A stretch of 64,000 bases of DNA from Terrabacter aerolatus. Its GTDB lineage: Bacteria; Actinomycetota; Actinomycetes; Actinomycetales; Dermatophilaceae. The notes under the pieces were generated by a model that saw only the letters and a program-made list of their open reading frames with translations, was not told the origin of the DNA and made no database searches. Where the stretch lies: the NCBI RefSeq assembly GCF_007991735.1, contig NZ_BJYX01000002.1, forward strand, positions 248,001 through 312,000. Direction: 5' to 3'. The translations under genes and the position numbers were made by a program. Below are positions 14,945-24,701 of this stretch, in pieces (position 1 is the first letter of the stretch; every line of letters begins with the position of its first letter).

Positions 14945-17628
14945 ACGCCGACCGGCCCCTCGACGGCATCCGCTCGATCAAGGCCAAGCTCGGCCTGCTC
15001 GTCGCGGCCAGCATCGTGGCGGCCTCGCTCGTCTCGGTCATCGGCGACCGCGCCGGCGTGCCGGGCTGGTTGACCCTGCCCGTGACCATCGCCGCGGCAC
15101 TCGGGGTCACGCACTGGCTGGCCCGGGGCATGACCTCCCCGCTGCGCGAGATGACGGTCGCCGCGTCGCGGATGGCGACCGGCGACTACTCCCGCCGGGT
15201 CACGGCGACCTCGGCCGACGAGGTGGGTCTCCTCGCCGACGCCTTCAACACGATGGCCGCCGACCTCGCCGGGGCCGACCAGCAGCGACGCCAGCTCGTG
15301 GCGACCGTCTCGCACGAGCTGCGCACCCCGCTCACGGCCCAGCAGGCCCTCCTCGAGAACCTCGTCGACGGCGTCGTGCGCCCCGACGACGCGGTGCTGC
15401 GGACCGCCCTCGCCCAGGCTGAACGGCTCGGGACGCTCGTCGGCGACCTGCTCGACCTCAGCAGGGTCGACGGGGGACGGGCGCCGCTCGACCTCGCGCC
15501 GGTCGACGTCCGGGCGCTGGTCGACGGGGCGGTGGCCGAGGCCGGCGTCTCCCGCCGCGGCACCGTCCACGTCGTCGACGTGCCCGCCGACCTGCACGTC
15601 ACCGGGGACCGGGCCCGACTCGAGCAGGTGCTCGCCAACCTGATCGACAACGCCGACCGGCACAGCCCGCCCGGTGGCCGGGTCACCGTGAGCGCCGGTC
15701 CCGACGGCCCGGACCGCTGGTGGCTCATGGTCGCCGACGAGGGACCGGGCATCCCGCCCGAGCACGCACACCGCATCTTCGACCGGTTCGGCTCGGGTGA
15801 CGACGCGGGCGGCGGGACCGGCATCGGCCTCGCCATCGCGAGCTGGGTGTGTGAGCTGCACGGCGGGTCCATCGCCGCCGTCGCCCCACCGGGGAGTCAG
15901 GCGGGCGCGCGCATCCGCGCCGTCCTCCCGCGCACCCCCGTGCCGCCGACCCTGCCGGCTGCCGACCGTCACCCGTCCCCGCCGCTGCAGCCGCCCATCA
16001 CATCGACCCCGTCCACCGACGCCCCGACCGAGGAGGCCACCGTGCCTGCACCCGTCCCAGCCGCAGCCGGATCCACGCCACGCACGTCAGCCGGCCCCGG
16101 TCCCGGGCACACGGCATACGCGGGCGTCCCCACCGGTGTGCCCAGACCGGTCATCGACGGGCTCTTCGGTGACCTCTGGCCCGAGGCCGGCCTCCGGCCC
16201 CAGGTGCGCCTCCTGCTGCTGTGCCTCGGTGTCGGTGTCCTGTCGGGCGTGGTGCTGCCCTATCGCCGCATCGGTGTCGCGCTCTTCGTCGTGCTGCTCG
16301 TCGGTGGCGTCGTGCTGTGGCGCACCACCGAGCGTCGCAGGGAGCGGTGGTCGGTGCTCAGCAGCGTGCTGTGCGTGGCCCTCGCCTCGCTGTCGGTGCT
16401 GCGCGCCGCCGAGTGGCTGACCGTCATCGCCGTCCTGCTGGGCGTCGTCGTGCTGACGACGGCGCTCACCGATGCCAAGGGCCTGCTGTCCCTCGTGGCC
16501 GGCGTCGCGTCGTGGCCGCTCGCAGCCGTCCGCGGGCTGCCGCTGCTGGGACGCACCGTGGCCGTCACGAGCCGGATCCAGGTCCTGTGGCCCGTCGTGC
16601 GCACGGTGGCGATCTCGCTCGTCGCACTCGTCGTCTTCGGCGGCCTGTTCGCCTCCGGCGACGCGGTCTTCGGCTCGTGGGCCCAGGCGCTCGTGCCGCA
16701 GCTGGCCTGGGACGGCCTGACGTTCCGCTTCTTCGTCGGCTTCGTCATGGGCGGCGCGCTGCTCGCGGCCGGCTACGTCGCCCTCAACCCGCCACGCGTC
16801 GATCGGGTGGCCCTGCCGGGGGGACGCCCGGTCGTGCGGCTGTGGGAGTGGGTCGTCCCGGTCGGCCTCGTCGTCGCGCTCTTCGCCGCCTTCGTCGTGG
16901 CGCAGGCCGCAGCGCTCTTCGGTGGCCACGACTACGTGCAGCGCACGACCGGCCTGACGTATGCCGAGTACGTCCACGAGGGCTTCGGCCAGCTCACTAC
17001 CGCCACGGTGCTGACGCTCGCCACCGTCGCGCTAGCCGTGCGCAAGGCGCCGCGGTCGACGGCCCGCGAGCGGTTCGTGCTGCGGGTGGCGCTCGGCGCG
17101 CTCTGCGCCCTGACCCTCGTCGTCGTCGCGTCGGCCCTGCACCGGATGGACCTCTACCAGCAGGCCTACGGCTTCACCCTGCTCCGCGTGCTCGTCGACG
17201 CCTTCGAGCTCTGGCTCGGGCTGCTCGTCGTGCTCGTCCTCGTGGCCGGGGTGCGGCTGTCGGGATGGTGGCTGCCGCGTGCCGCGCTCGTCTCGGCCGC
17301 CGCGTTCGTGCTCGTCGGCGGCCTGGCCAACCCCGAGGCGTGGGTCGCCCAGCGCAACATCGACCGATACCAAGAGACCGGCAGGATCGACAGCGTCTAC
17401 CTCTCGACGCTGGGAGCCGACGCCGCGCCGACGATCGTCGGCGGTGGGCTGCCCACGGCGCTGGCGGACTGCATCATCAGCCACCAGGGGGCGTCGGGCC
17501 CGGACGACGGCCTGTCCTGGAACCTCGGTCGCAGCCGGGCGGCGGCCCTCCCGGGCCTCGCCCAGCCGGCGGCCGACTCGTCCTGCTCGACGTTCTGGCA
17601 GACGGACCGGCCGACCCCCGTCCCCTGA
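14941..17628 (+). CDS. Sensor histidine kinase fused to a DUF4153/DUF4173-like membrane domain
   Basis: An 895-residue protein combining two units in one frame. Residues 1-330 form a complete kinase: two membrane helices (about 17-36 and 44-62), HAMP (about 60-112), HisKA with H125 in SHELRTPL, and HATPase with N box NLIDNADRHS (233-242), DEGPGIPP (266-273) and GGTGIGLAIA (291-300). A Pro/Ala/Thr-rich linker follows (about 331-400). The rest is a polytopic domain of ten or more helices with GLTYAEYVHEGFGQL, the hallmark of DUF4153/DUF4173. The frame is continuous across the join with no internal stop or duplicated start. The membrane part may sense or be gated by the signal, but this is inference. 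Confidence 0.88.
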   Translation: MNADRPLDGIRSIKAKLGLLVAASIVAASLVSVIGDRAGVPGWLTLPVTIAAALGVTHWLARGMTSPLREMTVAASRMATGDYSRRVTATSADEVGLLADAFNTMAADLAGADQQRRQLVATVSHELRTPLTAQQALLENLVDGVVRPDDAVLRTALAQAERLGTLVGDLLDLSRVDGGRAPLDLAPVDVRALVDGAVAEAGVSRRGTVHVVDVPADLHVTGDRARLEQVLANLIDNADRHSPPGGRVTVSAGPDGPDRWWLMVADEGPGIPPEHAHRIFDRFGSGDDAGGGTGIGLAIASWVCELHGGSIAAVAPPGSQAGARIRAVLPRTPVPPTLPAADRHPSPPLQPPITSTPSTDAPTEEATVPAPVPAAAGSTPRTSAGPGPGHTAYAGVPTGVPRPVIDGLFGDLWPEAGLRPQVRLLLLCLGVGVLSGVVLPYRRIGVALFVVLLVGGVVLWRTTERRRERWSVLSSVLCVALASLSVLRAAEWLTVIAVLLGVVVLTTALTDAKGLLSLVAGVASWPLAAVRGLPLLGRTVAVTSRIQVLWPVVRTVAISLVALVVFGGLFASGDAVFGSWAQALVPQLAWDGLTFRFFVGFVMGGALLAAGYVALNPPRVDRVALPGGRPVVRLWEWVVPVGLVVALFAAFVVAQAAALFGGHDYVQRTTGLTYAEYVHEGFGQLTTATVLTLATVALAVRKAPRSTARERFVLRVALGALCALTLVVVASALHRMDLYQQAYGFTLLRVLVDAFELWLGLLVVLVLVAGVRLSGWWLPRAALVSAAAFVLVGGLANPEAWVAQRNIDRYQETGRIDSVYLSTLGADAAPTIVGGGLPTALADCIISHQGASGPDDGLSWNLGRSRAAALPGLAQPAADSSCSTFWQTDRPTPVP

Positions 17629-17655
17629 TGTCGCGCCCGCTGGCAGGATGGCCCG

Positions 17656-18807
17656 GTGCGTCGCGACATCGCCGAGCAGTTCGAGCTCGACCCAGGGCTG
17701 ACCCACCTCAACCACGGTGCGTTCGGCGCCGTGCCCCGGGCGGTCCGGCAGGCCCAGGACCGCGCGCGGGCCCGCATCGAGCGGGCGCCCATGCGCGCCT
17801 TCCGTGACGAGCTGCCCGAGCTCCTCGCCGCGGCGCGGGAGTCGGCGACCCGCTTCCTCGGGCTGCCCGCGGGGTCGACCGCCCTCGTGCGCAACGTCAC
17901 CGAGGCGGTCGGCGTGGTGCTCCAGGGCCTCGACATCGGTCCGGGAGACGACGTCGTCGTCAGCAACCACGGCTACCTCACCGCAGGCTGGTCGGCCGAG
18001 GCACGCGGCGCGACGTTGCGCACGGCGGTCTTCCCCGTGGACGCCGACCCCGACGCGGTGGTGGCGGCCTTCGTGGCCGCGCTGACCGATCGCACCCGGC
18101 TCGTCGTCATCGACCAGATCACCTCGCCCACGGCCCTCGTCCTGCCCGTGGCAGCGGTGGCGGCGGCCGTGGCGCCGGTCCCGGTCCTCGTCGACGCCGC
18201 GCACGTGCCGGGCGCCCTGCCCGGGCTCGACATCGAGGCGCTGGGCGTGGACTTCTGGGCGGGCAACCTGCACAAGTGGGCCTACACGCCGCGAGCGGCT
18301 GCGACGCTGTGGGTGGCAGCGGAGCACCGCGCGTCGATGCGTCCCCTCGTCACCTCGTGGAGCCACGGGCTGCCCTATCCCGAGCGGTTCGACCTCCAGG
18401 GCACGGTCGACCACTCGTCGTGGGTCGCCGTCCCCGACGGACTGGCCGCGTGGCGCGAGCTCGGCGGGTGGGAGCAGGTCGGGCGCAACGCGGAGCTGCT
18501 CGCGCGCGGCGCCGAGCACGTGCGCGCGGCGCTCGGCACCGAGCACCCGCAGGGCGGCACACCGTCGGCCCCGTGCCTGGGGCTCGTCGCTTTGCCGGAC
18601 GGCGTGGCCACGACGACGGAGGCCGCCGAACAGCTGTGGCAGCGCCTGTATGCCGTCGGGTTCGTCGTGCCTCCCATCGCCTTCGAGGGGCGCGGCTACC
18701 TCCGCCTCGCAGCGGCCCCCTACAACGACGAGAGCGACTACGAGCGCCTCGCCGCGGCCCTTCCCGCGGTCCTCGACACCGTCAGGGCCACGGTCGGCAC
18801 CCCCTGA
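17656..18807 (+). CDS. Class V aminotransferase-fold PLP enzyme (isopenicillin N epimerase-like)
   Basis: A 383-residue enzyme beginning [29 protein letters not shown], the opening of the isopenicillin N epimerase (CefD)-like branch of class V aminotransferases. The PLP lysine lies in [17 protein letters not shown], and [16 protein letters not shown] provides the ring-binding Asp and His. There are no beta-lactam genes nearby, so an epimerase or cysteine-desulfurase-related activity on another amino acid is more likely. GTG 17656 fits the family start; CAGGAT lies six bases upstream, predicting a leaderless message. The gene lies between the kinase and pyrH with no operon link visible. Confidence 0.85.
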   Translation: MRRDIAEQFELDPGLTHLNHGAFGAVPRAVRQAQDRARARIERAPMRAFRDELPELLAAARESATRFLGLPAGSTALVRNVTEAVGVVLQGLDIGPGDDVVVSNHGYLTAGWSAEARGATLRTAVFPVDADPDAVVAAFVAALTDRTRLVVIDQITSPTALVLPVAAVAAAVAPVPVLVDAAHVPGALPGLDIEALGVDFWAGNLHKWAYTPRAAATLWVAAEHRASMRPLVTSWSHGLPYPERFDLQGTVDHSSWVAVPDGLAAWRELGGWEQVGRNAELLARGAEHVRAALGTEHPQGGTPSAPCLGLVALPDGVATTTEAAEQLWQRLYAVGFVVPPIAFEGRGYLRLAAAPYNDESDYERLAAALPAVLDTVRATVGTP

Positions 18808-18886
18808 GCCCGATGCTGTCGATGCAGCCGGGGTGTGGAAAGATCGACCGACCGCCGGAACGCTGCCCACGAGGAGGCCCTGCGCC

Positions 18887-19615
18887 ATGACCGACGCCCC
18901 GACGACCCCGTTCCACCGGGTCCTTCTCAAGCTCTCCGGCGAGGTGTTCGGGGGTGGCCGCATCGGCCTCGACCCGGCAGTCGTCGCCGGGATCGCCAAG
19001 CAGATCGCCGACGCCGTGCACGGCGGCGTCGAGGTGGCCGTCGTCATCGGCGGCGGCAACTTCTTCCGCGGGGCCGAGCTCCAGCAGCGCGGCATGGACC
19101 GCACCCGTGCCGACTACATGGGCATGCTCGGCACCGTCATGAACTGCCTCGCCCTGCAGGACTTCCTCGAGAAGGAGGGCGTCGAGACCCGGGTGCAGTC
19201 CGCGATCGCCATGCAGCAGGTCGCCGAGCCCTACATCCCGCGCCGCGCGATCCGCCACCTCGAGAAGAACCGCGTCGTCATCTTCGGTGCCGGCGCCGGC
19301 ATGCCGTTCTTCTCCACCGACACGGTCAGCGCCCAGCGCGCGCTCGAGATCAAGTGCGACGCGGTGCTCATCGCCAAGAACGGCGTCGACGGGGTCTACG
19401 ACTCCGACCCCCGCACCAACCCCGACGCCAAGAAGCTCGAGACGGTCACCTTCCAGGACGCCATCGTCGAGGGCCTCAAGGTCGTCGACGCCGCCGCCTT
19501 CAGCCTCTGCATGGAGAACAAGCTGCCCATGGTCGTCTTCGGCATGGAGGGCGCGGGAAACATCACGCGCGCCCTGCTCGGTGAGAAGATCGGCACGCTG
19601 GTCACCAACGCCTGA
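18887..19615 (+). CDS. pyrH: UMP kinase
   Basis: Phosphorylates UMP to UDP in pyrimidine nucleotide synthesis; the bacterial enzyme is a hexamer of the amino-acid-kinase fold. The 242-residue product shows [13 protein letters not shown] (phosphate-binding Lys), [42 protein letters not shown] and [15 protein letters not shown] 18887 follows GAGGAGG at 18871-18877. It precedes frr, as in most bacteria. Unlike the common order, tsf does not lie directly upstream: about 7.8 kb of accessory genes separate tsf from pyrH. Confidence 0.98.
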   Translation: MTDAPTTPFHRVLLKLSGEVFGGGRIGLDPAVVAGIAKQIADAVHGGVEVAVVIGGGNFFRGAELQQRGMDRTRADYMGMLGTVMNCLALQDFLEKEGVETRVQSAIAMQQVAEPYIPRRAIRHLEKNRVVIFGAGAGMPFFSTDTVSAQRALEIKCDAVLIAKNGVDGVYDSDPRTNPDAKKLETVTFQDAIVEGLKVVDAAAFSLCMENKLPMVVFGMEGAGNITRALLGEKIGTLVTNA

Positions 19616-19702
19616 GCCCGGCCGCCGCGCCCGGTCGCGTGACCACGCGAGCAGCGCTGCACCGCATACGACGACGAACGAGGGACGAGGAACCGAAGAC
19701 CC

Positions 19703-20260
19703 ATGATCGAAGAGACGATGTTCGAGGCCGAGGAGAAGATGGACAAGGCCGTCGAGGTCCTCAAGGAGGACTTCGCGGGCATCCGCACCGGCCGCGCCAA
19801 CCCGGGACTGTTCAAGAAGCTGACGGTCGAGTACTACGGTGCGCCGACGCCGCTGCAGCAGCTCGCCTCGTTCCAGAACCCCGAGCCGCGCACCATCCTC
19901 GTCATCCCGTTCGACAAGTCCGCCATGCACGAGATCGAGCGGGCCATCCGCGACTCCGACCTCGGCGTCAACCCGAGCAGCGACGGCAACCAGATCCGGT
20001 GCGTCATGCCGGAGCTGACCGAGGAGCGCCGCCGCGAGTACATCAAGCTCGCCAACGGCAAGGCCGAGGACGCCCGGGTCTCCGTGCGCAACATCCGCCG
20101 CAAGGCCAAGACCGACATCGACAAGCTCGTCAAGGACGGCGAGGTGGGCGAGGACGACGGCACGCGCGCCGAGAAGGAGCTCGACGGGCTCACGAAGAAG
20201 CACACCGACCTCGTCGACGTCCTCGTCAAGGCCAAGGAGGCCGAGCTGCTCGAGGTGTGA
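19703..20260 (+). CDS. frr: Ribosome recycling factor
   Basis: With EF-G it splits post-termination ribosomes. The 185-residue length is exact for the family. Visible are [24 protein letters not shown] at the start of the long helical arm, [14 protein letters not shown] and [26 protein letters not shown] in the beta domain, and the coiled-coil return helices with [25 protein letters not shown]. The stop overlaps a GTG that starts cdsA in another frame. The order pyrH-frr-cdsA is standard for actinobacteria. Confidence 0.98.
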   Translation: MIEETMFEAEEKMDKAVEVLKEDFAGIRTGRANPGLFKKLTVEYYGAPTPLQQLASFQNPEPRTILVIPFDKSAMHEIERAIRDSDLGVNPSSDGNQIRCVMPELTEERRREYIKLANGKAEDARVSVRNIRRKAKTDIDKLVKDGEVGEDDGTRAEKELDGLTKKHTDLVDVLVKAKEAELLEV

Positions 20261-21246
20261 CCTCGATGCTCGACCCGATGATGACGACTGACTCCCCGTC
20301 GGACCCCGTGGACCCTGCGCCCGTCGCGCAGGGTGGCGACGACGGACCCGGTCCGCTCGATCCCGTCCCCTACGACCCGAGTCTCGACGACCTCGCCGGC
20401 CTGCCGGCCGAGGAGGTCCTCGAGAAGAAGCAGAGCCGCGCCGGTCGCAACCTGCCGGCCGCGATCGGGGTGGGGGTCGGCCTCGGCGTCCTCATCATCG
20501 CGACCCTGCTCATCCGCAAGGAGTCGTTCGTCGTCCTCGTCGCGCTCGCCGTGGCCGTGGGCATCTGGGAGCTGCGGGCGGCGCTGCGCAACGCGGGTGT
20601 CCACGCGCCGCTGGCCCCGCCGGTGGTCGGCATGGTCGGCATGCTGTGGGCGGCCTACGTCCACGGCCCTGCCGGCCTCGTCGTCGCCTGGGCGCTGACG
20701 TGCCTGGCGGTCGTGCTGTGGCGTGGCACGGGTCGCCTCGACGGGGCGGGCCGTGACGTGCTCGGCGGCGTCTTCGTCGCCACCTACCCGACGTTCCTCG
20801 TCGGCTTCGCCGTGCTGCTCCTCGCACCGGAGGACGGCGTGGGACGCATGTTCGTCTTCCTCATCACGACCGTCTGCAGCGACGTGGGCGGGTATGCCGC
20901 GGGCGTCCTCTTCGGCAAGCACCCCATGGCGCCGACCATCAGCCCCAAGAAGTCGTGGGAGGGCTTCGCGGGTTCGGTGCTCTTCTGCGTCGTCGGGGGC
21001 TCCCTCACCGTCCACCTCCTGCTCGACCACTCGTGGGTCATCGGGATCCTGCTCGGCGTCGGCGTGGCCGTGGCCGCCACCGTGGGTGATCTCATGGAGT
21101 CGCTCATCAAGCGCGACCTCGGCATCAAGGACATGTCCAACGTCCTCCCGGGCCATGGTGGCGTCATGGACCGCCTCGACTCGCTCGTCGTCGTCGCCCC
21201 GATCGTGTGGGCCGTGCTGACGCTGCTCGCCGCCAAGCCGGCCTGA
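20257..21246 (+). CDS. cdsA: Phosphatidate cytidylyltransferase
   Basis: Makes CDP-diacylglycerol from phosphatidate and CTP, the branch point for all phospholipids. A disordered acidic/proline N-terminus of about 60 residues precedes about eight membrane helices. The family motif is clear near the C-terminus: [14 protein letters not shown], then [36 protein letters not shown] 20257 overlaps the frr stop (GTGA) and is taken as a coupled start; ATG 20266 three codons later is the alternative. The protein is 326-329 residues long, typical for actinobacteria. Confidence 0.94.
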   Translation: MTSMLDPMMTTDSPSDPVDPAPVAQGGDDGPGPLDPVPYDPSLDDLAGLPAEEVLEKKQSRAGRNLPAAIGVGVGLGVLIIATLLIRKESFVVLVALAVAVGIWELRAALRNAGVHAPLAPPVVGMVGMLWAAYVHGPAGLVVAWALTCLAVVLWRGTGRLDGAGRDVLGGVFVATYPTFLVGFAVLLLAPEDGVGRMFVFLITTVCSDVGGYAAGVLFGKHPMAPTISPKKSWEGFAGSVLFCVVGGSLTVHLLLDHSWVIGILLGVGVAVAATVGDLMESLIKRDLGIKDMSNVLPGHGGVMDRLDSLVVVAPIVWAVLTLLAAKPA

Positions 21247-21289
21247 CCGTGCACCTCGACCGGTCGGGCGCCGCCGCGGGCGCCCCGGC

Positions 21290-22081
21290 ATGACCGCCTT
21301 CGACCAGGTCGGACGCGTCGCCCTCGTCACGGGGGCCGGCAGCCCCAGCGGGATCGGCCTCGCCACCGCACGCCTGCTCGGCAGCCTCGATGCCACGGTC
21401 GTCATCGCGGCCACGACGGACCGGGTCCACGTGCGGGTCGAGGAGCTGCGGCGCGAGGGGATCGCCGCGAGCGGGCACGTCGGCGACCTCACCGACGCCA
21501 CCGCGGCGCGCGACCTCGTCCGGTCCTGCATCGACGCGCACGGTCGACTCGACGTCCTCGTCGCCAACGCCGGCATGACCAGCGCCGCCGAACCCGACAC
21601 CCTCGGCGGCGACGCGGCGCGCACCGACCCGGAGCGCTGGCACCGGTCCCTCGCGCGCAACCTCGACACCGCCTACCTCGTGAGCCGGGCGGCCCTGCCG
21701 CACCTGCGCGCCTCGGGCGAGGGACGCCTCGTGCTCGTCAGCAGCGTGACCGGCGGCGTCATGGCGATGCGCGGCGAGGTCGCCTACGCCACGGCCAAGG
21801 CCGGCCTCCTCGGCCTGGCGCGGGCCCTGGCCGTCGACGAGGGCCAGCACGGCACGACGGTCAACGCCGTCGCGCCCGGCTGGGTCGCCACCGGCTCGCA
21901 GACCGACGACGAGGCGCGAGAGGGGCGGGCGACCCCGCTCGGACGGTCCGGGACCGCCGCGGAGGTCGCGGCTGCCGTCGCCTTCCTCGCGAGCCGCGAG
22001 TCCTCCTACGTCACCGGCCAGGTCCTCGTCGTCGACGGCGGCAACGGCGTCGCCGAGCAGCGCTCGCCCCGCACCGACTGA
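21290..22081 (+). CDS. Short-chain dehydrogenase/reductase
   Basis: A 263-residue classical SDR. The cofactor motif reads VTGAGSPSGIGLATARLL (about 13-30), the structural NAG motif is VANAGMTS, the catalytic serine sits in VLVSSVTGG, and the catalytic Tyr and Lys in VAYATAKAGLLGLARALA. The C-terminal block SSYVTGQVLVVDGGNG matches FabG-like members. An insertion around DTLGGDAARTDPERW is unusual. It is inserted between cdsA and rlmN, which are close neighbours in related genomes. Substrate cannot be inferred. Confidence 0.88.
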   Translation: MTAFDQVGRVALVTGAGSPSGIGLATARLLGSLDATVVIAATTDRVHVRVEELRREGIAASGHVGDLTDATAARDLVRSCIDAHGRLDVLVANAGMTSAAEPDTLGGDAARTDPERWHRSLARNLDTAYLVSRAALPHLRASGEGRLVLVSSVTGGVMAMRGEVAYATAKAGLLGLARALAVDEGQHGTTVNAVAPGWVATGSQTDDEAREGRATPLGRSGTAAEVAAAVAFLASRESSYVTGQVLVVDGGNGVAEQRSPRTD

Positions 22082-22170
22082 GCCGACGTCGCACCCTCCG
22101 GGAGGGCGGCATCCGTGCTCGGTCGCGCGGGTCGCCGCGTTTTGACTCCACCTGAGACACTGGAGGGGAG

Positions 22171-23370
22171 ATGACCGAGACCCCAGCCCCCGCCACCGAG
22201 GGTGCGCCCGTCGCGCTGCCCGAGCCGACGACCACCCGCCCCACCCCCGGACAGCTGACCTTCACGGCGCCGCGCCGGGGCAAGCCGCCGCGGCACCTCG
22301 CCGACTTCACGCCGGCCGAGCGCAGGGAGGCCGTCGAGTCGCTGGGGCACCCGGGGTTCCGGGCCAAGCAGCTCTCGACGCACTACTTCGAGCGTCTCCA
22401 GGACGACCCCGAGCAGATGACCGACCTGCCCAAGGCGATGCGGTCCGAGCTCGTCGCCGACCTGCTGCCGACGCTGCTCACCCCCATCGTCCAGCGCGTC
22501 GCCGACGACGGGAGGACGATGAAGTACGCGTGGCGCCTGCACGACGGGGCGATCGTCGAGTCCGTGCTCATGCGCTACCCGAAGCGCGTCACGATCTGCA
22601 TCTCGAGCCAGGCCGGCTGCGGCATGAACTGCCCGTTCTGCGCCACCGGACAGGCCGGCCTGACCCGCAACATGTCGGCCGGGGAGATCGTCGAGCAGGT
22701 CGTCTGGGCGGCCCGTGCGCTGCGACGCGGCGAGCTCGCCGGCGGAGATGACGGCGACCGCGAGGAGCCGTTGCGCGTCAGCAACGTCGTCTTCATGGGC
22801 ATGGGCGAGGCCCTCGCCAACTACAAGGCATCCGTCGGCGCGATCCGGCGCCTCACCGACCCCGCCCCCGACGGTCTCGGCATGTCGGCGCGCGGCATCA
22901 CGATGTCGACGGTCGGGCTCGTCCCCGGCATCGACAAGCTGACGGCGGAGGGCATCCCGGTGACGCTCGCGCTGTCGCTGCACGCGCCCGACGACGAGCT
23001 GCGCAACGAGCTGGTGCCGATCAACACCCGCTGGTCGGTCGACGAGGCGCTCGACGCCGCCTACCGCTACTTCGAGGCGACCGGGCGCCGTGTCTCCATC
23101 GAGTACGCCCTGATCCGCGACATCAACGACCAGGGCTGGCGCGCCGACCTGCTGGGGGAGAAGCTCAACAGGCGCGGGCGTGGCTGGGTCCACGTCAACC
23201 CGATCCCGCTCAACCCGACGCCCGGCTCGAAGTGGACCGCGAGCCGCCCCGGCGTCGAGCAGAACTTCGTCGAGCGCCTGCGCGCCCACGGCATCCCGAC
23301 GACGATCCGCGACACGCGCGGCCAGGACATCGACGGGGCCTGCGGCCAGCTCGCCGCCTCGACCGCCTGA
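22171..23370 (+). CDS. rlmN: 23S rRNA (A2503-C2) methyltransferase RlmN
   Basis: A radical-SAM enzyme that methylates A2503 of 23S rRNA and A37 of some tRNAs. In the 399-residue sequence the radical-SAM cysteines are in CGMNCPFC (CxxxCxxC). The SAM-binding GMGEALANY and the [28 protein letters not shown] and [13 protein letters not shown] blocks follow. The cysteine that forms the methyl-protein intermediate is near the end in DGACGQLA. The first 45 residues are Pro/Thr-rich and not conserved. GGAGGGGAG directly before the ATG is the ribosome binding site. A perfect hairpin follows at 23381. Confidence 0.97.
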   Translation: MTETPAPATEGAPVALPEPTTTRPTPGQLTFTAPRRGKPPRHLADFTPAERREAVESLGHPGFRAKQLSTHYFERLQDDPEQMTDLPKAMRSELVADLLPTLLTPIVQRVADDGRTMKYAWRLHDGAIVESVLMRYPKRVTICISSQAGCGMNCPFCATGQAGLTRNMSAGEIVEQVVWAARALRRGELAGGDDGDREEPLRVSNVVFMGMGEALANYKASVGAIRRLTDPAPDGLGMSARGITMSTVGLVPGIDKLTAEGIPVTLALSLHAPDDELRNELVPINTRWSVDEALDAAYRYFEATGRRVSIEYALIRDINDQGWRADLLGEKLNRRGRGWVHVNPIPLNPTPGSKWTASRPGVEQNFVERLRAHGIPTTIRDTRGQDIDGACGQLAASTA

Positions 23371-23380
23371 CGCGCGTAGG

Positions 23381-23403
23381 CTGGGCAGGTCGGGCCTGCC
23401 CAG
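23381..23403 (+). terminator. rlmN terminator hairpin
   Basis: CTGGGCAGG (23381-23389) pairs perfectly with CCTGCCCAG (23395-23403) around TCGGG, 10 bases after the rlmN stop. A second inverted repeat, CCCCGCC/GGCGGGG (23440-23460), lies just before the next gene. Confidence 0.8.
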
Positions 23404-23494
23404 GGCCCCTCGCGACCTGGGGCGTCCGCGTCCGTGCGTCCCCGCCGCAGGCCGGCGGGGCAGGGTGCGTCCCGGCCCACCAGGAGGTTCGCGC

Positions 23495-24643
23495 ATGGTC
23501 CAGCTCAGCGTCGGAGTCACGGCCCGGTCGGCCAAGGAGAACGAGCACCGGCTGCCCCTGCACCCCAAGCACCTCCACCGCATCCCCGAGGCACTGCGGG
23601 CGGGGGTCTTCCTGGAGCACGGCTACGGCGAGCGCCACGGGGTGGCCGACGACCAGCTCGAGCGGTTCGTCGGGGGCTTCCGCAGCCGTCAGCAGCTCGT
23701 GGCCGAGTGCGACGTCATCCTCGCGCCCAAGCCGCTCCTCAGCGACATCTCCGCCCTCCGGGTCGGCCAGGTGCTCTGGGGCTGGCCACACTGCGTGCAG
23801 GACGCCGAGCTGACCCAGGTCGCCATCGACCGGCAGCTGACGCTCATCGCCTTCGAGGCGATGAACCACTGGAACAAGGACGGCTCCTTCAACCTGCACG
23901 TCTTCCACAAGAACAACGAGCTCGCCGGCTACTGCTCGGTGCTGCACGCCTTCTCGCTCGCCGGCATCTCCGGCGACTACGGCCCCCACCGGCGCGCCGT
24001 CGTCATCGGGTTCGGCGCCACGGCCCGTGGAGCCGTCACGGCCCTCAACGCGCTCGGCATCGGTGAGGTCGACGTGCTGACCCACCGGCAGAAGGCAGCC
24101 GTCGCGTCGCCCATCCACTCCGCCACGATCGTGCACTTCGACACCGACGAGACCACCTCGCGGGTGAGTCACGCCGTCACCGAAGACGGTGCGGTGGCAC
24201 TGGGCGAGTTCCTCGCCGAGCACGACATCGTCGTCAACTGCGTGCTGCAGGACACCGACGCGCCGCTGACGTTCATGACCGAGGACGACCTCAAGCGCAT
24301 GACGCCCGGGAGCCTCGTCATCGACGTGTCGTGCGACGAGGGCATGGGCTTCACGTGGGCGAAGCCGACCACCTTCACGGCGCCGACGTTCGTCGTCGGC
24401 GACCACGTGCTCTACTACGCCGTCGACCACAGCCCCTCCTACCTCTGGGACGCCGCGACGTGGGAGATCAGCGAGGGTCTGCTGCCCTTCCTGCCCACCG
24501 TCATGGCCGGCCCGGAGGCGTGGGACGCCAACCCCACGATCCGTCGCGCCATCGAGATCCGCGACGGCGTGGTCCAGAACCCGGCCATCCTGTCGTTCCA
24601 GGGCCGTTCGCCGTTGCATCCTCACCTGCCACTCGCCACCTGA
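23495..24643 (+). CDS. N5-(carboxyethyl)ornithine synthase / alanine dehydrogenase-family protein
   Basis: A 382-residue member of the alanine dehydrogenase/transhydrogenase fold. The N-terminal catalytic domain has TARSAKENEHRLPLHP (Lys and Arg for substrate carboxylates) and FEAMNHWNKDGSFNLHVFHKNNELAGYCSVLHA. The NAD(P)-binding domain has VVIGFGATARGAVTALNALG. The NKDGSFNLHVFHKNNE block matches proteins annotated as N5-(carboxyethyl)ornithine synthase, an opine-forming reductase that condenses ornithine with pyruvate. Specificity is not proven. CAGGAGG upstream of ATG 23495 supports the start. The gene sits alone between two terminator-like hairpins. Confidence 0.78.
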   Translation: MVQLSVGVTARSAKENEHRLPLHPKHLHRIPEALRAGVFLEHGYGERHGVADDQLERFVGGFRSRQQLVAECDVILAPKPLLSDISALRVGQVLWGWPHCVQDAELTQVAIDRQLTLIAFEAMNHWNKDGSFNLHVFHKNNELAGYCSVLHAFSLAGISGDYGPHRRAVVIGFGATARGAVTALNALGIGEVDVLTHRQKAAVASPIHSATIVHFDTDETTSRVSHAVTEDGAVALGEFLAEHDIVVNCVLQDTDAPLTFMTEDDLKRMTPGSLVIDVSCDEGMGFTWAKPTTFTAPTFVVGDHVLYYAVDHSPSYLWDAATWEISEGLLPFLPTVMAGPEAWDANPTIRRAIEIRDGVVQNPAILSFQGRSPLHPHLPLAT

Positions 24644-24659
24644 GCGGCCGGGGCCGCTC
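24642..24659. terminator. Bidirectional terminator between convergent genes
   Basis: GAGCGGCC/GGCCGCTC form a perfect palindrome overlapping the stop of the upstream gene, 43 bases before the end of the minus-strand AraC-family gene. Further GGGCG/CGCTC repeats lie to 24685. Confidence 0.55.
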
Positions 24660-24701
24660 GGGCGGCGCTCGGGCGTCGCTCGAACGGCGGTCAGGCGTCG
24701 G

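Noticed and set aside
17656-18807. Beta-lactam biosynthesis gene
   Set aside because: CefD likeness is only at fold level; no ACV synthetase, IPNS or other cef genes are in the window.
19834-21669. 611-codon minus-strand frame opposite frr, cdsA and the SDR
   Set aside because: Arg/Ser-rich shadow without any domain.
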